Positions 48,045 through 59,602 of a DNA stretch of 64,000 nucleotides are shown here, one piece after another. A program made the position numbers and the translations under genes. Source of the stretch: Panagrolaimus kolymaensis (Eukaryota; Nematoda; Chromadorea; Rhabditida; Panagrolaimidae); the NCBI GenBank assembly GCA_028622995.1, contig JAJQJQ010000119.1:1-64000 (forward strand). Direction: 5' to 3'. Within the stretch, counting starts at the first letter, position 1. The number at the start of each line of letters is the position of its first letter. The notes under the pieces were generated by a model. It did no database searches and was not told where the DNA came from. It saw only the letters and a list, made by a program, of their open reading frames with translations.

Positions 48045-51000
48045 ATGTCTTCCGATCATGTCCAACAAATGATCGAAGAAGCTCGTAAACGAGGTTATGA
48101 AGAAGGTTATCGAGATGGTGTTAATGAGGTCATAAAGCATAATCCGATGCTAACAATTCCAAATGCAACAGTTTTTAATTTCGCCGATATTGATGCTGAA
48201 AGTAAGTCTTAATTCTCATTTGAAGCTTAGAAACTTTTAAAAGACGATGGATTATTTTCACCCACTTTTCGTGTCTGGGCACTTTTATAGTTTAGCCATC
48301 CCCTATTTTCATTTTTTTAAACTTTTTTTTCTTTATTTTTTCTTTGGCGCAGAAAAAAACTAATGGTGCTTTTCAAACCTTTAAGTTAGAACTTGACGAT
48401 TTTGTTGTTGCTTTGTCAATTGTTGTAAAAATAGTGGGTTTAGTTGGAAAATATGAATTATAAAATACAGTGCTACGAACGAAATAAATCAAATTGAAAT
48501 CGTTTTTCTTCGAATTTAAATGATTCTCCTTGAAAAAAAAATGAAGAAAAAAACGAAGAAAAGTGAAGAAAAAAAATGAAAAAAGGGCTGGCTAAACTAA
48601 AAAAGTTCCGAATATGTACATAAGTTAATTTAAAGATGACAAAAAAAGTGGCCCGGCTTGTTTGATAGGGGGAGGGAGTTGTACCAATCGAAATCACAAA
48701 AAATTCTAATTTTTTTTTTGAGAAAAATCAATATTCACGTTATAGAAATAACAGCGGTTCCATGCAAAATAGTTATAAAAACAATAAAAAAATTTATTTC
48801 TTAAATGTAAAATCCAATTTTAAAATGGTATAATTATTTTAATGACCATAATTATAGTTGAAAAAAATTAGCATGCAATAAAAAATAAATGCGAATTAGA
48901 TTGTTAAATATCACAATAATAAAAATCTTACTTTTAATTCTAAATTTTTTTTATCGCTTATTATTCTAAACAAGCAGGTTCGCCTCCCTACGGGAGGCTC
49001 TCCAGTGTTTGCTCGCCGCCACCGGCGGCGGCGGTGGCGACGGCGGCGATCTTTTAAAAAAAGACAAAAACTGAGGCTCTCTGCTTGTCTTTTTTTTTCT
49101 TTTTTACAAAACTAATTTTTAATTTTCATCAAACTATATTTATTAGCTAATATCTTTAGTAAATAAAATAAATACTATAGATTTTTTGTGCTACCAAGAA
49201 ATGAACGCTAACCATCCTTATCTTTCTTTTTTTCACATCAGACCAAGATGTTAAAATTTTATCATCACGCTTTGATATTTATTTCTCTTTCAATCAGTTA
49301 ATTCAAAGCTGTGATCTAATTAGCTATCGATAAACTCTGATTTAAAAAATGGATCGAATATTTAGAATTTTTAAGTCTAACTATTCTTAAAAGGATTTGA
49401 GTCTGAACGCCCTTCGTGTACTCAGACTCTCCTCATTTCTTTCCTTTAAATCTTATTTTATCACACAACATCCACATATTAGTAACATACAATTCTCGTC
49501 TCCCTCATAAGGTCTCAATCCAACAACAAAATAAGATAAGCATAATGTTTTCAGTCTCCACACAACACATTTTATTTCTTTCAAAGTCCTTAAGACTCAT
49601 CTTTGGATCTTTCCGCGTCTTTAGATCCTCCTGCATCATAGGATCCTTCCTCATCTATTGATACTTCTTATTTTTTGGATCCTCCTTCATCTTCAGATCC
49701 TTTTTTGGATACTTCCCCTTCTTTGGATCTTAATGTTCTTTGGATCTTTCCTTTTTTGGATCCTTCCTCATCAATGAATCCTTCCTTATCTTAGGATCCT
49801 TTCCCTGCTTTGGATCCTCCTAAATTTTTGGATCCTTTCTCATTTTATCTTTGGATCCTCAAAATGAAGCAACCACTCATCACCGCCTCATTTTCACTTC
49901 AATAAAATCAGAGTTCATTCCTCAAACATTCTTACAAATGAATGATCAATTTCATGCAAATTTTTTCATTCATTTTTTTTTTTAGTTTAGTCAAATCTCA
50001 ATGTACCTCACAGGATCCGCCTCCGGTAGATCAGACCCTCATTTTATCTATTTTCACATTTTTTCTTTTCATCTGATACCCAACATCAATTGAAGATTTT
50101 ATTACGTCTTATCTACATATTTTTCACTTTTTTTAATAAGGATGGCGCCAGCCAACAATATTCATAATATGAATATTTGCTTTATACAAACAAACAAAAT
50201 TTTAAACGTTTTTCGTAGTGACCTCTGGCAAACAGGCCAGCCCATTTACATATTATTTACCTATTTATTTTAGTAATTTTATTTTTAGACTATTGTTGTA
50301 ACCTTAAAGACTTATTAAAAATGATTAGACGTAATGAAAAGTATGAACCTTTACGACCAGAAAACCAAATCTTAAATGTCAAACAATGGCATGGCCGCTT
50401 CTTAATTGATCATGCGTGTTATAATTATTTTCTTCTTGATCCCAGTGTTCTAGAAAATGAACCATGCTCTTTTTGGGAATTCATCAAATCGATATTTTAT
50501 ATCGGCAAAGGAACTGGCTTTAGAATGGCCCAGCATTTCCTAGAAACATTAAAGGCAATAGATAAAAAAGCCAAACTCGTAAGTTTTTGTAGATTATCCT
50601 TCAATAAAAACAGACATAGTGATACAAAAATATGGTCTTGTCTCTTAGTGATGTAATTTTTTGCGTTTTTTTTAAATGTATTTGTTTCTTTTCGTTAAGA
50701 GGTGAATGGCGCTCGAAGTCGAAAGTGATTGTTTACCGTTTTACCTTTTTGGTGCATAATCGATTCCAACTTGATACTCATGACCTTTAAGTCCTAAAAA
50801 GATGGAATCGACCTCACTTACTGTTTTTATAACCAAAAGCAACAACAATTTTTGAACGAAGTATTAATGAAAATTTTTGGGTCATTGCTTTTCTCTTCTT
50901 TCTTCCTTGAATTTTTTTTTAATAATCATGAATCGTATGGTTATTATTTCTGCTCAGCATCAAAGATTTTCTTTACCACCTGAATGTATAAATTATATTT

Positions 51001-52372
51001 TAAAGAGTCAATCATCATCTTACCTTGCATCTATTAAGCTGTATAAAACCTGCAAATATTTTTATATGAAACAAAAAATATTTTTCATTACCGAATACTA
51101 CCATCAATATGATCCAAAGTATTTTTCCAATAATTGCCCAACTCCAAAAGATATTTCTTGGTGGTTTTCTGGAAAATTCACGCTCTTCCAAGCTGACTCA
51201 CTTCCATCTCATCAAATTTATCGTTGCACTATCAAAGAATTTGATATCCAATTTTCAACAATTACTTTGATAGATTTTGAAATAATTACAAAGGAAAATA
51301 CTATCAAAGATTTTTATCTCTTAGACGCATTTATTAAAAATTCTGATGGCACAAATGTTTCCATGGATTTTATTTTACAAAAACTCCCAAATGTGGAATA
51401 TTTTTGTTTCGAAAATTTTGAAGTTCCATTAACACATGAAATGCTCCAAAATATTGGTACAATAAAGTTATGGAATAAGTTTCAAAAAATTTTTGTTAAT
51501 ATAAATTTCACATCAAATTATTTTGATCCCATGCTTTTATTGAATTTCATGAAAAAAAATGCAGCTTCTACGTTTGATGCTCAAATTATTATTGATGGTG
51601 TAAATTCTCAAAGCAATTTTGAAAGTTTTAAACTTTCCGCTGAAATGCAACTCAAAACTTGGAATGACAAATACGTGATGGAAATTTATCATAAGTTTGT
51701 GCCAATGTCAATAACGAAAGAAAATATGAGAAGACTATGTGCAGCAGCCGAAGAAGCCAAAGAAGAAGAAAAAAGAGTGAAATAAACATGCCACTTATTT
51801 CTTGTGCGAGCCTGTTTTACGAGGAAACCTAAATTTTGTCACCTTTTTACTTCTTTTTTTACTCATGTTTTTTTAAAATTATTATTGTGTCATTTTTTGA
51901 TATTCCCTCTAAATGAGCAAAAAATTCACTTACATTTTCTCTAAAAACAAATTTTGCAAACACCTTTTTCGTTATAATTTTTTCTTCCCATAAAGCAAAA
52001 CTTGAAAAATTGCTATCGACAGTAAAAAAATTGAAACATCATAAAACATTGATTAAAGATTGCGCAATTTCTAATATCCCAAAAAAGTTAGCTTATTTTA
52101 AAAATGCATTTTTCTGTATCACTATGTCTGTTTTTTTTTATTATTGAAGTTTTTTTTATTAATAATGTTCGATTAAATTTTTGACTCGTAAACAACAAAG
52201 AATCCATGATTTATGGCAAAACTTCACCGGGGTTACCATTTTACCAGTTTTTCAAATTGTAACAAGCGAGGAAGCTGATGTAAATGAATCCACGATGATC
52301 ATTTCGATGGAACCGCAAATGGTAAATGGATTAAAAGCTGTTCAATTAACTAATGATGCTAACGGTAGTTAA
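48045..52372 (+). CDS. LEM-3/ANKLE1-like GIY-YIG endonuclease domain protein
   Basis: Exon 1 48045-48201 (MSSDHVQQMIEEARKRG), exon 2 50289-50578 (phase matches), last part about 52181-52372. Exon 2 has FLLDPSVLENE, FWEFIKSIFYIGKGTGFR and a following helix, the GIY-YIG start of ANKLE1/LEM-3 nucleases, which cut chromatin bridges and process DNA in animals. The last part has RIHDLWQNFTGV, PVFQIVTSEEADVNESTMI and LTNDANG, matching the second half of that domain (E in the catalytic helix region). The acceptor of the last exon is not clear, so the intron of about 1.6 kb, which contains a whole F-box-like gene, is unresolved. Ankyrin and LEM domains are absent; possibly a domain-only or decaying copy. 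Confidence 0.6.
48970..49088. repeat. Small GC-rich palindromic element
   Basis: Bounded by ACAAGCAG (48970) and CTGCTTGT (49088) in inverted orientation, with GCCTCCCTACGGGAGGC (perfect 7-bp stem) near the left end and GCC/GGC tracts (CGCCGCCACCGGCGGCGG) in the middle. It stands out sharply from 27% GC surroundings. No target duplication seen; relation to the GCC-rich hAT MITEs is possible but their TIR is absent. Confidence 0.5.
49390..49880. repeat. GGATCC-rich degenerate tandem repeat
   Basis: From about 49600 the motif TTTGGATCCT(T/C) or a close variant recurs roughly every 15-25 bases (TCTTTGGATC, TTTTTGGATCC, CATCTTCAGATCC). It is preceded by an 8-bp stem GAGTCTGA...TCAGACTC around 49398-49428. 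Sits in an intron of the GIY-YIG gene. Minisatellite-like. Confidence 0.6.
50928..51785 (+). CDS. F-box-like family protein 2 (intact, single exon)
   Basis: 285 aa from the first ATG of the frame (MNRMVIISAQHQ). RFSLPPECINYILKSQ ... LYKTCKYFYMKQ is the F-box-like opening of this family; the rest is a repetitive alternation of beta and helix parts (TLIDFEIIT, ISLE/MDFILQKLPNVEYFCF, LLNFMKKNAAS) like leucine-rich-repeat-type substrate-binding regions of nematode F-box proteins, ending in a charged helix (AAEEAKEEEK). It lies within the long intron of the GIY-YIG gene on the same strand. Substrate unknown. Confidence 0.68.
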   Translation: MNRMVIISAQHQRFSLPPECINYILKSQSSSYLASIKLYKTCKYFYMKQKIFFITEYYHQYDPKYFSNNCPTPKDISWWFSGKFTLFQADSLPSHQIYRCTIKEFDIQFSTITLIDFEIITKENTIKDFYLLDAFIKNSDGTNVSMDFILQKLPNVEYFCFENFEVPLTHEMLQNIGTIKLWNKFQKIFVNINFTSNYFDPMLLLNFMKKNAASTFDAQIIIDGVNSQSNFESFKLSAEMQLKTWNDKYVMEIYHKFVPMSITKENMRRLCAAAEEAKEEEKRVK

Positions 52373-52998
52373 AGTAAATATTCCATTTTTAGCTTTAATA
52401 TATCCAATTAAATGTTTAGCAATTGTTTGATCCATTCTTTTCTAAAAAAGCAATAAAAAGGTATTAGAAAAATGAATTTAGAAGAAGAAAAAAAATGCAA
52501 ATTAAAAAAAGCTAAAACAAATCGCGAGATTATACGAACAAAAATTTATATAATTCCTTCGGTATAAAAAAAATATGGCAATAGTTGACGCAACAACAAA
52601 AAACCTCGTATTTTGCCTGATTCCTTAATAAACGAGTTCAGCTTTTGTGACCCCAAAAAAGTATACGATTATTGATGGGAAAAAAAATCCTTCTTGATTT
52701 TTGAAATATTTATTAAACCGAAGTCAAAATTTTGAAAGACTGATTCATCCTTTTGGTTTAAAAAAAAAGAGGAAACAAAAATAAACTTCTGTCAATGAAT
52801 GGCTTGTCAAAAGAGAGCGAAAACGAATAAACACACTTTTAAATGAATGGAGAGAAAAATGTTGAGCTAGCGTTGAATAACCCAAACTAAAGACATAATT
52901 TTTTTTAGACCAGATGCGCAACAACCCGCGACTCACAAAAAATATAATACATACATTACTTGAAGAATACCTTTTTTCCAAGTGCCTTTTTTTCTAGC

Positions 52999-53178
52999 AT
53001 GCCTATAAAGAAAATGCATTCTTTTCTTGTACTTCTTTTTTTCTCTTGTGTATACTTATTTGTAATTTATTCTGGCTCCTTTGAAGATCAAAGAATATGC
53101 CGACCGAGAAGGCATGCTAAACAAAAAATTCCCACTTTTGATTGGAATGAAACAGAGGGAAACTATCAAGATTGCTAA
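52999..53178 (+). CDS. Small secreted peptide, unknown
   Basis: Single exon of 59 aa (ATG at 52999; a second at 53014 gives a cleaner signal peptide, MHSFLVLLFFSCVYLFV). The mature part SFEDQRICRPRRHAKQK ... GNYQDC is basic then acidic with two cysteines, one terminal, so one disulfide is possible. No family recognised; could be a chance frame, but signal peptide quality speaks for a gene. Confidence 0.42.
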   Translation: MPIKKMHSFLVLLFFSCVYLFVIYSGSFEDQRICRPRRHAKQKIPTFDWNETEGNYQDC

Positions 53179-53719
53179 CCCATTTTTTGAGTTTTTTCAT
53201 TTTCTAACAGCTTAAAAAAATTATTTTTTGGTTTAAAATCTAAATTAATCAAAAGATAAAAATAAATACATACACTTTTAATTAATGTAACTCTTTTTGT
53301 TTGTTTGTTTTTAGCTTTATTGGCTCTTATTTTTTTGGACAAATATGCATGTTTGGTAGTTTGTCTTATGATTCATTCGTGAAAAAAAAGAAGATTATTT
53401 CCGATTTTGTAAATGATGTGTGAAAAACAAAAAAGACTTTTTTTCAATCGATAATATTCTTGCGCGGATTTTTTTTTATTCGTTGCTTATGAAATATCTT
53501 TTCTGCTTTGAAAAACAAATTTGGTGCTATTTATGTTTTTAAGTCTTCTTCTTTTTTCAATTCCTTTCATATAAATAAGTTTTTCGTTTAATGTTTTTAA
53601 TATTTCTAAAAAATTAAAAACTTTAATTATTAAAGAAGTAATTTTTTATTTATATTTTAAACCCCTTGCGTTTGTTTAGTTTAGAATTAATTCTATTTAT
53701 TACTTTTTTTTAGAAAAAA

Positions 53720-55120
53720 ATGAATCAACCAATTATTATTGTTAAACATTTAATTGGATATATTTATGCTAAAAATGGAATATTTACTTTAACTACCGTT
53801 AGCATCCTCACTAACAAACAATGTGATAGAATTGGAAACTTTGATTTTAATGGCTTTCCTGATTCCTTGCCAGCCAAAATAAAATCATCCTTGAAATGTT
53901 TCATTCTAAAAATTAATGATTTTACAAGTGATGGATTTTGTGAAAACTTAATTTATCGACAAAATTTGGATGTGAAACTCAAAAACCTTGGAATTCCTTA
54001 TTATTTTATTGACAACACAGTTTTGGCATATACATCTCCAATGGTGGTTGCTGAAGTAAATGCTAAAACTAATGAAACTGTTGTGATTATAAACATCGTG
54101 AATGAAACTCATCTTTTAATAAGAAAATTTATTCGAAAAGATTATGGTTACGAATTTATTGGGAATGCAACAAAAATTTCATATGAAATTAATAAAGATT
54201 ATGATAAAATTGTTAATGCCGTAATTGATTCAGCCGCCAATCCTCCAATTCATATTATTGGTTTATTGACTTCAATGACACCTAATGCACTTATCATAAT
54301 TTATATGATGCAGGAACAAATTTTCAAAGAATATATGTTTACTTATATGAGAGCCCCATTTGCCTTCCACTTTTCTGATGTTATGATTAATATTGGAAAA
54401 TTTTTTTGTGATCCTTTAAAAGGTAATCGATATCATATCAAACCAAAATCACAAAGGGCAATTTTGGTTAAAGTTAAACCATTCGAAAATTCTCAAGCAA
54501 ATACAGTTATGATTATTCAAGCAAATCAAAATTTACCATTTCAAAAATCTGGTATTCTTCCAAGAACATCTAAAACCTTTTATGTGAGCTTTTAAATTGT
54601 TTATTTTGTTATGAAAACTAATTTTGGAATATATATTTTAAGGTTTATTGCGCCGCTCAACAAACTACGAAAGAAAATGATAAACTAATTACCCAAATCA
54701 AATTCTGTAAAAATTGCCATCAAATAAAATTCACTCTTAAAATCGACATTAATCATGTTGTTTCAATCCACCACGAACCAATAATTTTAGACGAAATTAA
54801 AACATTGGAAAAAGATTTAATCAAATTAGTTCCATCAAAAATTCCTGTAATTATTTTATTAAGAAATATTTCAATTATTTATGTTTGGAATAGTGAAATT
54901 CAAAATTATGAATATTTAAAAAGTTGGAATGGTAAACTTTCAAAAAACAAACCAAAAAATTAAACGTTTTTCAGGAATTTATGGAAAAGAAATATTTTTA
55001 AGTTTCAAAGAAGAAAAGCCCAAAATCGTCGATGATTCTGATGTTAATGAACATGTCGTATACGGTTTGTCCAAAATAAGTAGTAGGGCTGATTTTTCCG
55101 TTTATGAAGGAAAAAAATAG
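53720..55120 (+). CDS. Highly divergent Hsp70-like protein
   Basis: Exons 53720-54583, 54643-54931, 54975-55120 (TATGTGAGC donor; AATG|GTAAAC; acceptors TTTAAG and TTTTTCAG); about 432 aa. Segments line up in order with Hsp70: LDVKLKNLGIPYYFIDNTVLAY with the INEPTAAALAY region; ETVVIINIVNETH where DLGGGT should be; PPIHIIGLLTSMTP with IVLVGGSTRIP; TVMIIQANQNLPFQ with the VLIKRNTTIPT strand; DVNEHVVYGLSKIS with PDEAVAYGAA; FSVYEG with QVYEGE. The Gly-rich phosphate-binding motifs are gone, so ATPase activity is unlikely. After the stop, one frame over, VDDTPEFEC continues, hinting at a lost 3' part. Confidence 0.5.
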
Positions 55121-55199
55121 GAGTCGATGACACTCCGGAGTTTGAATGTTGAGATAAATCTTTACGGAGAAACCAGCTCTAGTCAAAATAAAATATAAA

Positions 55200-55559
55200 A
55201 TGATTATAAAAATGTTTATTTCAGATTTATTAGAAATTTTGGCAAAGCCTCAAAATAATTTCGTTGTTTCAAATCCAGAATGCAAATTTAAAATTATCAA
55301 AAATTCTGATAATACTGCTTTGGTTGAAATCAAAGACCACGAAGGTAATCGAAAAGCTGCGTCGCCTGCTTTTATGATGGCCCTTATTTTAAAAGAACAT
55401 ATCAAAGTCATTAAAAGTGAAACAGCTTTAAAGCCGAAAGAAGTTGGATTTAAATTTTTTGGAAGAAATGGTTTCACTAAAAAAGAAAGACGCCGAATTC
55501 GAAGTGGACTTGAAGAAGCTTGCAAAAAATTGAATATCGTTTGTTTTTCATTCCATTGA
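55200..55559 (+). CDS. Hsp70-like nucleotide-binding-domain fragment
   Basis: The 119-aa frame contains KFKIIKNSDNTALVEI, ASPAFMMALILKEHIKVI and GFTKKERRRIRSGLEEACKK, aligning with the Hsp70 stretch from PFKVV through the PEEISAMVL helix to the FNDSQRQA region. It lacks both flanks of that domain. An acceptor TTTCAG at 55225 suggests it is an internal exon of a broken gene, possibly related to 53720-55120 upstream, where this segment is missing. It may be a rearranged piece of it. Confidence 0.45.
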   Translation: MIIKMFISDLLEILAKPQNNFVVSNPECKFKIIKNSDNTALVEIKDHEGNRKAASPAFMMALILKEHIKVIKSETALKPKEVGFKFFGRNGFTKKERRRIRSGLEEACKKLNIVCFSFH

Positions 55560-56175
55560 CTAAAACTTTTTTGTTGTTTTTTGCTATTTTTGTTTATTTT
55601 TTTTTTGTTGATAACAAAGATGCTATTTTTAGCCATAATTGAGAGAAAAGTAATATCATTAATCAATTTTTTTTTTCCTTTCAAAAGTCTTAAAAAAATC
55701 TTTTTTTGATATGTATTTTATCGATTTTTAAACGACCGAAAATAAAGAAAATATTAGATGCTTATTTTTTATTTATAAAAAAAGTTTTTGTTGCATTTCT
55801 TTGAATCTTTTAGTATATAACTTTTTATGGTTTTAATTAAAAAGGCAATAAATTTTTTCTTATTTATTTTTGCCTGCTGTGTATTTATTTTACTAGCATA
55901 ACATGCTTTTGAAAATAAACAACTTTTTTGAGAAAACACAGATTCACAAAATTTATGCTGCTACTTAAAAAACGCTTTAAATTTGATATTCCATTATATT
56001 TAAACCAAACAGCTGAATTATCCGGAAGGAAATTTTTTTACTTCTCCTCTAAATTAAAAATAAATATTTGTTTCTTTAGTTAATGAAATAACAACAATCT
56101 TAAATTTTATAATTTTATTCAAGAAAAAATGAAACAAATACATTTGTTAAATAATTTTCACAAAAGCAGAAAAAA
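55560..56175. other. intergenic, nothing recognised
   Basis: No supported feature. Confidence 0.4.
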
Positions 56176-56376
56176 TTAAGTAAGTTTATTAGCAACGAAA
56201 ATTGTATAATGAAAGCAATTTCCAAGTACAATTCCACTAAATATCAAAGAATTAAATCTCGCGATGTTGTGTAATTGCGGCTCGGCCGTTTTCATGGGAG
56301 AAGCTTCTTGAGAGTCATCCATGTCACCACAGAATCCTCCACAATCAGGTTTACTTCCTTTCAATGATGAATGCAT
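56176..56376 (-). CDS. Possible stefin/cystatin-like short frame
   Basis: Frame from the ATG at 56376 (MHSSLKGSKPDCGGFCGD) to the stop at 56176, 66 aa. CGGFCGD and later FSGIVLGNCFHYTIFVAN faintly resemble the N-terminal Gly and the QVVAG-plus-strand part of stefins (cysteine protease inhibitors), with the QVVAG residues largely replaced. No good upstream exon. Weak; may be a decayed gene. Confidence 0.25.
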   Translation of the reverse strand: MHSSLKGSKPDCGGFCGDMDDSQEASPMKTAEPQLHNIARFNSLIFSGIVLGNCFHYTIFVANKLT

Positions 56377-56735
56377 TCCCAAAAATGCAATAAAAGATGT
56401 AAAATAACAAACCTTTATCCAAAGATTACTAACACCAGAAACACCAGAGACGAAATATAGTTTTTAAATTAAAACTTTATTAAAACAATTATTAAATCAC
56501 AAAAACAAAATAACAACAAAACCAGGAAGAAAGTTGAATCAAGAATTGAGTGTCGACTGATTGATTAAAAAAAGATGAAGTTCTTGCCCGCTTGAAGAAA
56601 ATGAAAACAAAGAGAAGAGAGAGAAATTAGCGTGTTGGTTTAAAAGTGGAACATATTGTCATAGAAGAAGTGGAAGTTTGATACAGAATTTAGTGGACCT
56701 TCTCAACAGTTGCTCTTTTTTCAATTGAAAGCCAA

Positions 56736-57083
56736 ATGCGCCGTCAAAAAGCTTCCGTTGAAGTCATTGAAGCTACAATGAAAAAATATTATCAAAAGCG
56801 TAAAGAAATGGAACAAATTTTCAAAAAAAGCTTCCAAACTTTGTCACAAAAATTATTGGAAACTATGTCGCCACCTAAAACAGCCATAGAAGAACTTGAT
56901 TGCCATGAAGAAGCTATTAAAGTTTTTGATAAACTTTGTGCTCCGTTTCATGAAAATCCATATGCTTTGAAATTTTCTTCAAACATTGCAAATCTTTGCA
57001 AAATTATTCCTGATTCAAAGCCAATTGTTGCTTACTTTGAAACTCATTGCAAAAATGGTCCAATCTTTATTGATGTTTTGTAA
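56736..57083 (+). CDS. Small helical protein, unknown family with a dead copy nearby
   Basis: Single exon, 115 aa, MRRQKASVEVIEATMKKYY. A charged N-terminal helix is followed by SPPKTAIEELDCHEEAIKVF, LCAPFHENPYALKF, NLCKIIPDSKPIVAYF and a final PIFIDVL; four cysteines. The second half recurs at 61184-61394 with stops, supporting that the frame is or was translated. No domain recognised. Confidence 0.6.
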   Translation: MRRQKASVEVIEATMKKYYQKRKEMEQIFKKSFQTLSQKLLETMSPPKTAIEELDCHEEAIKVFDKLCAPFHENPYALKFSSNIANLCKIIPDSKPIVAYFETHCKNGPIFIDVL

Positions 57084-57405
57084 ACTTTATTTTATTAAAT
57101 AAATAATTCATTCCAACTTTGTTTTACAATAAAAATTTGTTTGCCTAGAAAGTTCGCATAGATGACACCCACCTCTTCAAAAATTAACAAATAATAAAAT
57201 AATTTTTAATGAATGATATTTTTTTATTATCCATTTTGTTAGAATAATCACTACAACAACATAAAATAAATATATATTTTGTTTTAACTAAAGAAGAAAA
57301 AGATATGTAAGTAAAGTACTATAGCAAAATAAATCGGTCATCGCAAAAGTTGCCCATAATAATGCATATTTTGTTTATTTACCTTGTCTTTCTTTAGTAT
57401 GAATA

Positions 57406-58390
57406 TTACCAAAAGTTAAATGAATATTCTGGTTTCAAGTTTTTTAGCATGCTTTTAAGCGAAGTATGGAAAGCATTTTTTTTTGTGTTTTGGAAATCTC
57501 CAGCGAAAGATACACGAATTTGAGAATTGAAATTAAGATTTTTCTAAAAAATTATTCAGAAAAATAAAAAAACACAAAAATGCAACCTTTAAAAATTCAT
57601 AAAATTCTGATACTTTTAATCCTTCTTCTTCTGTATCTCTTAAGAATTCAAGGAATAAAGTTTTAATTTTTTCTTCTCTCTTAAATGATTTAAGATATTT
57701 CATTGTGTTTGAGGTTATGATGGCATTATCAATACTAAAAAAACTTATTTTATTATGGCAGTCAGAGTTGTATACTCTCGAATTTTTTATTAGACTTAGT
57801 GCACACAAAACTCTCAACTCGAAGAATTTTAGGTTCCCTTATTGCTTTGATGGCAATTTTATATAAAAAACTTACATAATCGAAGCTGCTTTTGGAATTC
57901 GAACAAAAATATTTTCTAAGGAAATTGGTTCACCATTATTAAAATGAGGCATATTATTCATCACAATTTCTTCAACAGTTCCAGCTTCGGTTAAAAAATT
58001 AAAATCATTAATAGATAAGTTTCCATCCCATATCATAAGGGTTTTAATAGTGCAACGTGTTATAATTGAAGATAAAGGAGTAATAGTTAGAGCGTTTAAA
58101 CCAATATAAAACAATTCTTTTAACCATATTTTCTTTCCAAAATTTTGTAATTCTTTAATAGTTCCATATCGTGTTTTTGCGCCATTTAAATTAATTATTA
58201 CACCCGATTGCATCATTTGTAATCCGTTAATAATTTTATCATAAGGATAAAAATGATTAAAGTATTTACAAGTTTTTGCCAATTTTTCTTTTTGAATACA
58301 GTTCATATTCTTGAGCACATATCTCATCAAAGGAAGTGGCATTGAATAGATTTGAAAGCTGGGATTAGCAATGGTAAATGTTTTAAACAT
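57406..58390 (-). CDS. F-box-like family protein 3
   Basis: Exons on minus 58390-57876, 57734-57587, 57543-57406; in phase, about 266 aa from MFKTFTIANPS (an acceptor at 58404 suggests a possible extra 5' exon). YSMPLPLMRYVLKNM ... LAKTCKYFNHF is the F-box-like opening shared with 50928-51785 (LPPECINYIL ... KTCKYF). The middle alternates short strands and helices (ISLENIFVRIPKA, IIDNAIITSNTMKYL), and the last exon has QIRVSFAGDFQNTKK. No lesion. A substrate adaptor for ubiquitin ligase is the family inference. Confidence 0.65.
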
Positions 58391-59232
58391 TTCTTTGATT
58401 TCTAAAAACAAGGATTTATAAAAATAAATTTTTTGAAAATTTGAGAAAGTTTGAAAAAGTCTGGAAAAAATAATAAACTAAAAACTAAAATTTCATAATT
58501 TTTCCAAAAATAAATAAAACGAAATTGATAAAGTAACAAACTACTATGTATTTTTGATGGATCTACCTAACAAAAGTTTAAAATTTTCTTCACACGTGAT
58601 AATGGGACAAAATAATTCATCATCGCGTAACGTTGATAATCGGGAAACAAAATAATAAAATACGTGGTTTTAAAATTATATGGGAAAAGGTATGCCAAGT
58701 GGAATATATATGGCCATGGGGATATATAGGAGATTAAACAAAATTCATGTCTCGCGCTGCGCCGAGAACATGGCTTTCTTTCATCCATCTGTTTCTCAAC
58801 CTTCAAAAATACACGATAATTAAAATAATATGTTCATCCCAAGTTTTCTACCTTTTTATGATTTCAAAAAATAAAATTCATTGTAATTTGATAAAATTAT
58901 GCAAATTTTTACATGAATATACCGTCAAAATAAATTCTAAAATTATATTTATCCATCACTATCATAATACCCTCAATTTTATAATGAAATTCCATCGAAA
59001 TCCCTTCATATTTTTAAAATTTGTTATAAAATATGAAAATTTATCACACAATAATACCTCCAAAAATAATACATACATAAAATAAATATTGTTAATTATA
59101 ATCATATTCCCTTTCATTTCATAATTAACATCTTCAAAACCGTAGAAAAACATTCTCACAAAATCAAACTTTAAAACTCCAAAGCTTTACTATAAACTCC
59201 ATCACACTCCATTAAAGCACTATAAGAGAAAA
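58391..59232. other. intergenic, nothing recognised
   Basis: Short AT-rich frames only. Confidence 0.4.
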
Positions 59233-59602
59233 ATGGAAAATGAAAAAATATTTAATGAAAAATTTAGTATCCAAATAATATAAATTACTTTTTTTCTAGA
59301 TCCATCCACTTTAGTTAAAAATCTTACGCGACCATTAAATTCCAAATATTCGATTCAACTAAGTAATGGAGTTAAAGCCAATTTTCAAATCATCAAAAAA
59401 ATAAGTAAGCCAAAAAAATTCGCTCAAAATTATCGCTCGCACCATAACCTCTATCTCCACCTCATCAAAAATGGAGATTTTATTCTTATATAAGAAAAAA
59501 GATTTGTGGCAATATTATTGGTTTGGTTTTGATCTTAAGGAGGTTTTTCACCCATCGTTCATATTGAAATTTCGTGGTAAGAAAGACGCGAATGTGAAGT
59601 AA
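59233..59602 (+). pseudogene. Fragment of an unrecognised gene
   Basis: ATG at 59233 (MENEKIFNEKF), probable intron to TTTTCTAG at 59299, then STLVKNLTRPLNSKYS ... KNGDFIL and a stop at 59491. One frame over, KKDLWQYYWFGFDLKEVF continues to 59602. The second half has coding-like composition, so a broken gene is likelier than noise, but no family is recognised. Confidence 0.3.

Noticed and set aside
48998..49056. Third copy of the GCC-rich hAT MITE
   Set aside because: CCAGTGTTTG resembles the TIR only partly, the core is absent and there is no 8-bp duplication.
49416..49661. 81-codon frame
   Set aside because: Runs through the stem and GGATCC repeat; composition follows the repeat.
51995..52146. 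Open frame KLEKLLSTVKKLKHHK... after the F-box-like gene
   Set aside because: Looks coding in composition but has the wrong phase for the GIY-YIG gene and no start; left unassigned.
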